Shown here: piece after piece, positions 10,832 through 22,800 of the stretch
Position numbering within the stretch: position 1 is the stretch's first letter
How the letters are laid out: each line of letters starts with the position of its first letter
NCBI GenBank assembly: GCA_024195265.1
Contig: JAJLRJ010000009.1
Span: 7,696,791-7,760,790 of the forward strand
Reading direction: 5' to 3'
DNA: 64,000 bases
DNA from: Dendrophyllia cribrosa
Taxonomy: Eukaryota > Cnidaria > Anthozoa > Scleractinia > Dendrophylliidae
The notes under the pieces: model-generated
The model's input: the letters and a program-made list of their open reading frames with translations, nothing else
Database searches by the model: none
Told to the model about the DNA's origin: nothing
Position numbers and translations under genes: made by a program

Positions 10832-13800
10832 GTACGTCCCTGTTATCAACAGAAGCGTTTTACTCTTGGAGTCAAACCGAAACGTGGTCCATCCACCTGT
10901 CTTTTGTACTATCGGGTGGACTGATTTTGCAGGCATAAATAAATGCCATATTTAGTATGAAACTAAAATATGTACGATTTAAAATGAAAATGCTTAATTT
11001 ATTATGCATTTATTACATTTATCAGATAGGTCTCGTAGGCATGATGATAAAATTGTTATTTTGCCGTTGCTTCTAGGTGTTTGATGGAAATAAAGACAGC
11101 GATACCGTTGTTTACAACAAACTGCACCCATCACTCAAAACACGCTTCGTTCGACTTTTGCCAAAGCAGTGGTACAGTCAAATATCAATGAGGGTTGAAG
11201 TTTTTGGTTGTCCAGGTATTTTGAAACAGTGATTGCTACACTAATTGAAGTAGGAATAGTATTAATAACTGTACGAAGGAAATCCCTAATCTCGTACCCA
11301 GATGCTCCCACGGTCAGGCGGAACATTTCTGTTCAGTACAAGCACGAGTGAGATCAGGGTACGAGATTAGGAAATCCCATTTCTGAATACGTTTTATAAG
11401 AAGGTCGCGAAGAAACGCTATGCATACTAACCTCTCTATGCAGTGATGGTATTTTAGCATTTAATGAAGTCAAGTTAGAGACAGAAAGTTCGTTATAGAC
11501 AGGAAACTTGGCAAATATGAAACACTGGTAAAGGATACTATGTTTCCCGTACAATACCGTTTCAGCGTTTTAAAATGCATAACCGTTGAAATAAAAGCTT
11601 TCTATGATTATATCCATTGTTATTTTGTAAAAATTTGAACTAATGGGTACTTTCGAAAAAGGGCTAAATCTATTTTGTAGACCAATTATTATTACTACAC
11701 CTTCACTTTATAATTGTGCAAACATTTCAGGTTGCGTAGCACCTGTTGGCATGGAAAACGAGGCAATCTCTGATCTCCAGTTATATGCTTCTTCACAAAA
11801 GGATGGCAATCATGCTGCAAGCCGCGCCAGATTGAATATCAAGATGAATGGAGTAAAGCAAGGGGGTTGGTCGCCTCTCAGAAATGATCTCAACCAATGG
11901 CTTCAGGTGAATCTTGGTAGTTACACCACAGTGACAGGCGTAGCGACTCAAGAGATGGATAGATACGATCAGTGGGTCACCAAATACAGGTTGCAGTACA
12001 GTTTTGATGGAGTGAGCTATCAGTTTTATAAACAAAGAGGAGAAACTTCATCCAAGGTATAATAATTCCGACTTTTTATCAACAATAAAACGAATCAATC
12101 ATCTTTGGCGCTGATAGCAATCCTAAACAGCGAGAACGCAGGTGTGTGGTGTTTCCTTTATTGGCACGCCTCTGCTTCGCATCACGGAAGATAAAAGCGT
12201 ATTCGGCTTGACTTACAGAATATTCACTGAAAAGGAAAAACGATTTTCCGTTGCCATCCGTGTCGTTCGGGACGTCAACTTTTTTGTTACGTAAGGTCCT
12301 TATTCAAACAAGAATAATGCGCAAGACTCATGCGATGGCCAAAGCTTTGGGGACGAATAAAAGCATTTTGGGTGTCTATTTTCGCTTGTCAAGTAATGTT
12401 TACACTGAAATATGCTATCGGTAGGACAATAAACCATTCATGATATTCCAAAATCCTTGTATTTTGTTAAGTCGCTTTAATTGTTAAGAAGCTTTAACTA
12501 CCTGTCGGCCTCAATAGTATTTCACAGTTTTTTTGGTCAAGTTCGTTTAGGACTATTACAGAAAAGGAATACACGCCATTGAAGGCAATCGCGTATTCAA
12601 AGATCTTTTCCCTTTTTCTTGGAATGAATGGAATTGCACCTCGTTCATTTTGCAGGATTAGCGCCAATAAAAGGAATGTAATTTATCCTAAATCGACATT
12701 ATTCCGTTCTTTCGGGATAAAGACGGCGCTTTTCATGCAACATTAAAATATTTGAGGAGTCTTCGGAAATCTCTTGGTGTACTAAGTTAACGGATTAACG
12801 ATTGGTAGGAGCATGTTAAAATCTTTTAGTGGGCTCCTACGATAAGCAAGGAAATGTCTTTCTAAGTGGTCCAAATATTGCAAGATTTGGATCAGTTTAT
12901 CTCACCATACCCCCACGGACCATTTTTTTAAATATTTTCCTTCTTCTTTCGTTTAGATTTTTGATGGAAATCAAGAGAGAGATACCGTTGTGTACAACAA
13001 ATTGAATCCACCAATCACAACACGCCTCATTCGGTTATTGCCATTGGAGTGGCACATTCACATAGCAATGAGAATGGAGATCTATGGCTGTCCAGGTATT
13101 GTCAAACAAACCCCAGGATCAAAGCATAGAATTGTTTTGAGGTTTGAATTTGAAAGTCGCGTATTTTTTAGATCACATTTGACAGACTATTGGTATTGGT
13201 TTAAGGGTTAAGAGTAATTAGGGAAATCCGGAGCTGCATTCCTAGGATAAATGACTTAGGCTGCGTTTTTTTGGGAAATTCCGAATCCGAATTCTTAAAT
13301 CATAAAAGGATTTTGTGGTTTTTTTTACTACAATCCAAAAACGGATCATGAATCCGTTGAATCCATACTTCGGTGAGATTAAGATCAAATCTAAATCCGG
13401 GTTTTTTAGATTCGTGATCTGTGCGTTTTTTGAGGGAAATGGATTTGAAAAAAAGTCCAATCTGACAAGCGGTCTACTCGTTTCGTTCGCTGTTTTGTTT
13501 CTTTCACGATTTCATTTCATGCGCAATCCAGGTAAGATTTTATTGCATACATTTTGAAAATGATTTGTTGAAGCAGAGAGAAAAACATAAGCGAGTCAAA
13601 ATAGGTTCATTTGCATACCAATGGTATTTTTTACGTTACATAATCCGTTTTAGGAGCTCATGAAGAATCCATGCGAACTGATCGAGATCACAAATCCAAT
13701 TTCGGATTTTCTCAAAAAACGCAGCCTTAGATGTAAATATATCCCTTTTATCTCCTTTAATCAATTTAGGTTGCATTGCACCGCTCGGTATGGAAAGTGG

Positions 13801-16800
13801 CGCAATCTCTGATGCCCAGATAACCGCCTCTTCAGAATGGGATGACAATCATGCTGCACGGCGGGCCAGGTTGAATATCAAGTTGAGTGGGAATAAGAGG
13901 GGAGCTTAGTCAGCTCTTATCAATGACTTAAACCAATGGCTTCAGGTGGATCTTGGTAGATTCACCACTGTGACACGTGTAGCGACTCAGGGAAGAAATC
14001 AACACCATCAGTATGTGACCAAATACAGGATACAGTACAGTGATGATGGAGTGGCATTCCACTTATATAAAGAACTAGGCGACAATTCAGCAAAGGTATC
14101 AAGCATGCTTCTTTGCATAGTTGCATCATGTCAATTTAAATTCAGCATTAAATCCTTACATGGTGAAAGCATACTTTGATGAAAATACCCGACAGCATTT
14201 ATATGCTCCCACTTTTGGTTTATATTTACGACTTAGAAGTTAGTACTGTCTCTTGTATAGTATAATTAACAGCACCATAATTGCTACGCGTTCTGATTGG
14301 CTTAAAAATCTCGCGCCACTTTCTCAACCAATCACAAGTAAAACGAAAACCAATCGCAATTTACCCGCACGCGTTTTCCCGCGCTTGGCACCGGCGACAT
14401 GTGTTTGCTTCAAGCTCTGATTGGTTCATTGGATTGTCTGCGTCTGTTGTGATTGGGCAGAGTAATTGCTTTGGTTTTGGTTTTACGACACTCAAATAAA
14501 AACTGCTCTAATGTACAGCTCAATTGTTTTATTTTCAACGTTCACACTTTAGGAGGCGGGTTTATAAATGCTACAAATGCTAGTAAACAGGTTTGTGTAG
14601 AGCATTTCGTGGAACTCCATTCCATTAGAATTGATGTCACAAAATTAACTATATTTTCAGAAGTAAGTTAACTCAGACCGCTGATACTTAAGGGACGTAC
14701 CAATATATTTGGCGAATGCCAACTAAAAGATATCGTGCGGGTGATAATTCTAGACTGATTTCGTAGGTACTAACTTGATACCCTGTTAAACATTGCATTT
14801 TTAAGTAATTATTTACTTTTACTATAATAATAATATTTATTATAATATTTATTTAATATTTATTATTTTTATATTTATCAAAGAGGACAAAATAACTGAA
14901 AATTACAAAAAGTTGTAATTGGATAGCTGTAATTGGATGCCCACGTGACCGCGCGCAATTACGTGAGAAATAGGCGTGCGGATGACCAATCACAATCGAG
15001 AATTTTGTTATTGATACGATTAATATTATAAATTTTATAATAATAATGATAATTATAATAATAGTAATAGTTTTTATTATTATTATTACCATGGTTAGGT
15101 GTTTGATGGAAATAAAGACGTTGATTCCATTGTGTACACCAAACTAAGTCAGCCAATCACAGCACGCTATGTAAGGGTACAACCAGTGGCTTGGTATGCA
15201 CACATATCAATGAGAATGGAAATTTACGGTTGTCCAGGTATTTTTTTCAATCTGTTTGTGTTGAGGTACTATAACTGTTTCTCTTCCTTTCTCTGTTAAT
15301 CTAAAGTAGATAAACAGACCCTGAGATCAAAGGTCAGGGACTGAAGGTAAAAGTCAATGAAATTACGTGAAATTCGGCGATCAAGGTCGTCCATTCTTGC
15401 AAGCTTTTTAACTTGTATTAAACTTTAATTTAAGATAATAACTTGTTGTTGTTGCCCATGATTTATACGTGTATTTAGAGTCTTCAAGGGCACTGGCGAT
15501 TCCAATATGTTAGGCTGTAAATTTCTTAAATTAATGTTTACGTGCATGCTTCAGAATCAGTTTTTTTCTAACAAAATATGTTCTTAAAATCAGCTTGTGA
15601 AGCGGCCCTTGGCATGGAAAGTAAGGCGATTGCCGATCCTCAAATAAGTGCGTCTTCACAGTTGAATGACAACCTTTCTGCAGCACAAGCCAGGTTGCAT
15701 TCCAAAGCAGATGGAAGCAAAGGCGGAGGTTGGTCAGCTCTCGTAAGTGATGTTGATCAGTGGCTTCAAGTGGATTTTAAAAGTTACACCAGAGTAACAC
15801 ATATAGCGACTCAGGGAAGAAATGCTTACAGTGAGTGGGTTTCCAAGTACAGATTACAGTACAGCGAAGATAGAGTGACCTTCCAGTTTTACAAGAAAGT
15901 TGGAGACACATTAGCAAAGGTACGTCCCCGTTACAACGATGATAATAGCGACCTTCAGATTTGACTACGAGTACGAAATCGAGTACGAGAACGACTTTGG
16001 AATTTCGAGATAATTGTATCCACCGAACTGTAACTCCTTCCTGTTGCTGACTAACACGTAAATAAACGTTAGGGATAAGATTGGTGTGATAATTAAGTAT
16101 ATGAGGCACACGAATTTGGTTTGAAAACTCGTACTCGTACTCGATTTCGTACTCGTAGTTAAATCTGAAGGTCGCTAATGAGTCCTTCCAGCCTTACAAG
16201 AATCCATGGGACATCGTAAGCTTTGGAAAAGTAGCACAATTAAAACCGTGAACAGAATACTACTTTAATAGCCTCTTGACGACCAGAGTCAAGCTTCATG
16301 TAGGCTTTAATGTTGTGGATGAAATCAAAAAGAACCTATTGCGCATCTGACAAAACCAAATTCGATAACGTCATCATGCGACACATTGCACAACTGCGCA
16401 TGCTCGGCATTTGCACTAACGTTTGCTTGCGTCCAAGGGTGAAGAATGAAAACAAAGACAGATTTTCAAGGTCACTAAGTCGCTAATAGGCCGGTAACGT
16501 TTTTAATATGCAGGCAAAGATCAGCGAAGAAAAGGCGCTGAAATTATAACGAGTGTTTTTTTTTTATCACTCTTGGAAATGAAAGGGTGATTACATTATT
16601 AGAGACAACCCTCTATGGAACAGTCAGCTAACAAGTTCAAATTAGAAATCATGCTCATTAATTGACATGTTTTGTTACATAAGAGCTGTTATCAAAAATT
16701 CAGTATCCCAAATTCACCATTTTTCTCCAGTTAGGATTTAAAGCAATAAAGACCTGATAGCTAGTATCCAGCTACTATTTTGTCTTTCATAGTTCATAAC

Positions 16801-19800
16801 TTAAAACCATATTCAATTCTGTTTTATGCCCAGGTGTTTGATGGGAATAAGGACAGCGACACTGTTGTATACAACACATTGAGCCCGACATTCACAGCAC
16901 GGCTCGTTCGGGTAATTCCAGTGGAGTGGCACAATCGCGTATCCATGAGGATAGAGATATACGGTTGTCCAGGTATGCTGGAATAATTTCTAAGGCTTTC
17001 AGTCCAACAACCATATCGCCTGATGCATGTTATACTGTGATGTTTACCTTTTTCTTTTATTTAATAAAAAAGAAAACGCAATGTCAGTAAGAGTGAACGA
17101 TGGTGTGTGTTCATAGATAAGAGGTGCATGTGCACAGTGCTTAGGCCAACCTTCATATCGTAAACTGTTGGACCGATAGTGGCTGCCTGAGGCGCCTTCA
17201 TGAGCTGACGTCCGATCTCATTCTCATAAGTGTATGTAAAGCGCGATGAAACATGTGATTTGTGCGCTATTTAACCCTTTACCTCCCAAGAGTGCCAAAG
17301 AACACAATTCAAGAAAAATCCCAAATTTTATTTTGTAAATTATTGAAAAACAAATGGTACCATGCAAAAGTACTGAGAAAGAGGTTTCATTTGAATAGTC
17401 ACACCATGGGATTTCATCCACAGACTCAAAAGTTAGAACAAATGGTACCATGCAAAAGTACTGCGAAAGAGATTTCATTTGAATGGTCACACCATAGGAT
17501 TTCATCCACAGACTCAAACGTTAGAACAAATGGTACCATGCAAAAGTACTGCTGAAGAGGTTTCATTTAAATGGTCACGCCATAGGATTTCATCAACAGA
17601 CTCAAAAGTTAGAACAAATGGTACCATGCAAAAGTACTGCTGAAGAGGTTTTATTTGAATGGTCACACCATAGGATTTCATCAACAGACTCAAAAGTTAG
17701 ATCAAATGGTACCATGCAAAAGTACTGCGAAAGAGGTTTCATTTGAATGGTCACACCATAGGATTTCATAAACAGACTCAAAAGTTAGAACAAATGGTAC
17801 CATGAAAAAGTACTGCGAAAGAGATTTCATTTGAATGGTCACACCATAGGATTTCATCCACAGACTCAAAAGTTAGAACAAATGGTACCATGCAAAAGTA
17901 CTGCTGAAGAGGTTTCATTTAAATGGTCACGCCATAGGATTTCATCAACAGACTCAAAAGTTAGAACAAATGGTACCATGCAAAAGTACTGCTGAAGAGG
18001 TTTCATTTAAATGGTCACACCATGGGATTTCATCAACAGACTTGAAAGTTAGAACTACACTACATGTTTCCATAACTTACTCTGGGAGTGAGAGGGTTAA
18101 GACGTCGTTCATTAGTAACGGCTAGTATCATTCAGTTCTGGTAGCGGTCGATACCCTCTCAATTGGCGATGGCTTCTTCGTAAGAGTCGATACGATCCGT
18201 TATAATGAATAATGCTATTCCGGTCTACGTTAGGCCTAGAGTGTTAGGTTATATGCATCATAGCGAATTATATAAGTCAAGAAGCAACTTGGCGGTGATC
18301 GATCAGTCTAGGCTTTCTTTAAACCAAGGTGCCTAGGTTCGATTAAATTGTGACATTTACTATATAATTTTGCCGAAATCTCCGTTAACATTTGCATTTT
18401 ACAATGTTCAAATTAAGCTTGCATTGCGCCTCTTGGTATGGAAAATGGAGCTATCTCTGATATCCAAATAAGTGCCTCTTCACAAAGGGATGACAGTTAT
18501 GCTGCAAGACAGACCAGACTATACCTTAAATCGGATGGAAGCAGAGAAGGGGGTTGGTCAGCTCTTAAAAATGATCTCCGTCAATGGCTGCAGGTGGATC
18601 TTGGAATTCAAACCAGAGTAACACGTGTAGCGACTCAGGGACGAAATGCTAATAATGAATGGGTTACCAAGTACAGGTTACAGTACAGCGATGATGGACT
18701 AATCTTCCTTTTGTACAAAGAAGCAGTAAATGGCTCAGCGAGGGTATGGTACTTAAAGAACACATTTGTATCATGTGTATTTTAGCTTAGTTTTAAATGG
18801 CAACCTTTCATTATTCATACATAATCTCAAAAGTAAGAACAACAGGGAAGGAACGCCTGCTATAAGAACCGGGCTATTCGCATTACGCCCACCGATTTCC
18901 TGATAATCGAATGATGTCAACTGTCAGTACGTTCACTGATCAGAAACTGGCGCGCGCTTTTACACATAGCTGACTTCACGTGGGAACTTACGATGGGCGC
19001 TTACCATTTGTTAGAACTCGCCGGACAGACCGCTCAATTCGTAAATATTATGACATTATTTGTCAGAACTGGTCAGCCAGACTGGTCAATTCGGAAATAG
19101 TATGCAATCTTTTGATGGTCAATTTGTAACTAGAATGCGGAATTTTGGAGACTTGTTCCTACAAGTCCATCAAAAGATTGCATACTATTTCCGAATTGAC
19201 CAGTCCGGCTAACCAGTTCTAATAAATAATTGAGCGATCTGGCCGGCCAGTTTTGACAAATGGTAAGCACCCTATGTTTACCGCCCAGTGCGAGTTAGCC
19301 CATCGGAATTTTGCGACCGCCAATTTTCCATCTCTCCCCAGTTCCCCTCTCCCCGACGCCTGCTACGCGGGCCACGGCAGAATTGAAATGGATTCAAACT
19401 TAAAAAAAATGGTCAATTTTTTGTTATTCTTTATTTTTCCTCTCCCTTCGAGCGATCACTTAATATTTTCCTCTTTGTAATATAAGAGCATTCTGTGTTT
19501 GAGAAAAGGTGCTAAGTTGAATATTTAATAGTTTAAAATCACTGTGGCACTGCCCCTTTAATTGCTTCCTTTATTACATCCATTTTGAAATCACTGGTGA
19601 TCCTTGCAATCTGATTGGCTCTCAGCAGTTCGATTTATTCCGGAATCGCACTGTTTTTTGCTCTAAATCGCATCTTTTTCTCAGCAGTGCGATTTATTCC
19701 CAAATCGCACTATTTTTTGCTCTAAATCGCATCTATAAGTCACATAATATTGGTACTGACTAAAATCCTGTATTTGGGCAATTAAATTGTGCGATTTCAA

Positions 19801-22800
19801 AATGGATGTAATAAAGTGGTAATTAACTTCGTGTCCTGCAAGTTTGGTCTGAAATCATACTTGTGATTTCAAATCGAACTCGTGCTGCGCGCTCTTCGAT
19901 TTTGAAATCACGCGTATGATTTCAGACCAAATTGCACTTTACTTAGTTCAATTACGATTATTAATTTTATTGCGTTAAGGTGTTTGACGGAAACAAAGAC
20001 AGCGACAACGTTGTGTACAACATTTTGACTCCGCCAGTAACAACACGCTACATCCGGGTTTTGCCAGTGGAGTGGAACAATGCAATATCCATGAGAATAG
20101 AGATTTATGGTTGTCAAGGTAATCTAAAATAACGCCAAACAAATAAAAATGTAAATGAGCACCCGTACTGACCACCATTGCCGGATTAGCTAGCTATAGG
20201 CAATTCCACTAAGGCCTCGTCGACACTAATGCGTTTTTGAAAACCTCCGTTTTTGGTTCCCCGAAAACGGATAAAAAGATTTGCGTCCACACCAGGAGCT
20301 GAAAAACGATGATCCAAAGATGCGTTTTCATCACCAGGCTCTGCTCGGACGTTTTTCTGTTCAATACGCATGCTCCAATAGCGTCGCAATACTATGCGTT
20401 GCGAGTTGTGACGTAAGCGTTTTTGAAAAGCTCCGTTTTTGCCGTCCACACTAAAACAATAGACCTACGTTTTCAAAAGTCTCCACTTTGAAAAGCGTTT
20501 TCGAAAACCTCCGTTTTCATCGATTTCATTCTCCGTTTTTTATCGTTTTAGTGTGGACGATCGGTAAAACCGCATAAAAAAGTATGCTTTTTCAAACGAA
20601 AACGCATTAGTGTGGACGGGGCCTAATTAAAGATTAAAGATAAAAATAACAAAAAAATGAGTCTCATTCATTAATTTATGAAAAACAGGGCCTGTTAAGA
20701 TTTTTTGTTCAATTTTTATTGTTAATTACAAAATAATGCGAAATAACCAGCACTACAACTGACCGAAAAGTACAATACAAATTAGATAAAATGAAAAATA
20801 CTATTGCAATTTACGCAAACAATGAAATGACAAAATAACGAGAAACAATAACAGCAACGATTTTTGTTTTTGCATTAAGAATGGCTTATTTCCCCTCAAA
20901 ACGTTCGCGAAGAGGTTCAGGATTTTGTGATTGACATTTGGTTTTCGCTTCATTTATAGATTAAGCAATGTTAGATTGCAATCCGAGCGATCTACGCCGT
21001 AACCGAGATGAAACAATCTGACTGGTGTTTGATTCTGGTTTCGGATGATGCGTTCCTTTTTGTTAACTTAAATCTAGTTCTATGCTGTTGTTCTACGTGG
21101 AGTGATTGTTTAGAGACGAGAGTGCAAACAAACATGGCTTTATCTTTTTAGCATGATGGCGTGATAATCCAACACTAACCAACTGACCATTTTCCCTACA
21201 GAGTTAAACCTACTGCATTTTCCCCTCAAATGTTTTTGGAGATGTGATTACTCATGATTAGATAAATCGACTCTCGGTACGCGGTTGTCCGGTTTTGTTA
21301 ATCACTCGTATGATTACAGGCCAAATTAGACTATATTCAGTCTATAACATTATAAATTAGTGCAAGTTTATATTTACTGGGCTACCGATGGCTAATATAA
21401 GGTAAGAAATAACACAACTTGTCGTTACGAAAAACTGCCTAAAAGGTTTAGAACAGTTTCCAAGGTCGTCTGTGCAGTCGTCATGGCCTATAGTCTGTAA
21501 TATGCATGCATGTATCTCTGCACACAAATGTATAAATGGGTACCGGCGACAAAATGCTGGTAACCTTGTAATGAGGACTATCATCCCATCCAGGGGGAGG
21601 ATAGCAATACTCTTACTTGCTTCATTCTACAGAAACCGGGTTAAACCCCGGCCGTGTGGGCGGCCTGTGGCTCGTGTGCCATTTTACTTTTACCTAACGT
21701 TTGTTTAGCGAGACCGCCCTTTGATCACGTATAATACTATTAAAAAAAAAAACAGGTTGCATTGCATCTCTTGGAATGGAAAATTGGGCAATCTCTGATG
21801 CACAAATAACCGCTTCGTCACAATCGGATGACGATCATTCTGCAGCGCAGGGCAGATTGCATTCCAGGTCAGATGGAAGGAAAAGAGGAAGTTGGTCAGC
21901 ACTCAAGAATGATCTCAATCAATGGCTTCAGGTGGATCTTGGTAGTTACACCAGAGTAACACGTGTAGCAACTCAGGGAAGAAATGCGCATAACGAATGG
22001 GTTACCAAGTACAGGTTACAGTATAGCGATGATGGAGGTACATTTCACTATTTCGAGGAGACAGGAGTCAATTCGGCGAAGGTATATGCTTATTAAGTTT
22101 GCGTCTTACACTAGAAACTTAGAATTAAAATCCTAAGAGACTCTACTGAAGATATGTCTACGTTCAGAACTGAAAAGGGCAATGTCCCTTTTGAGACGTA
22201 TTACAAAACAAACAACAGCTCTGAAAAAATTTGTACTGCTTAGCAGCTTTCATATAGTGCCACACAAAAAATATGACAAGAAAGTTCTAGTCAACTGCTT
22301 TTATTTGAATAATTCTGCAACTAAAAGATTCTTTCTACAGACTCGAAACACTCCGAGCAGCATAAGATACAACATCACAAGAACGTTCTTCTAGGAGAAG
22401 CAGTGATGTTATGTCTTGTCAGATAGATGGATAAATTATTAGACAGAAGAGTCGTTAAGACAAAAATGAAAATTTCCTATGGAACAACACATAATTAACA
22501 ACTATTCACCGAAGTGGAAGTAGTGGTGGATATTTACCGAGCCGCGAAAGTTGTTTTAGTATATACTAAAACAGTGAGATAATATAACGAAAATGACGCT
22601 TTTTAACTCATTTATTCCTGTCAACGATTACAATTTTCGCGCGCAAATTGCTGGGAGGTGAATAGCACTTGCTATTGCGAGTTTCAGTAGCCAATCAGAG
22701 CGCGCCAACAATGCTTTCCACTGTTTCAGTATATACTAATACATATTAATTACTACATGTAGTTCATAATTAGGAACGGGAGTTGAGATCAGGAGCAGAC

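Noticed and set aside
17351..18054. CRISPR-like regular array
   Set aside because: The 88-bp units are contiguous full-length repeats without unique spacers, inside a eukaryotic transposon.
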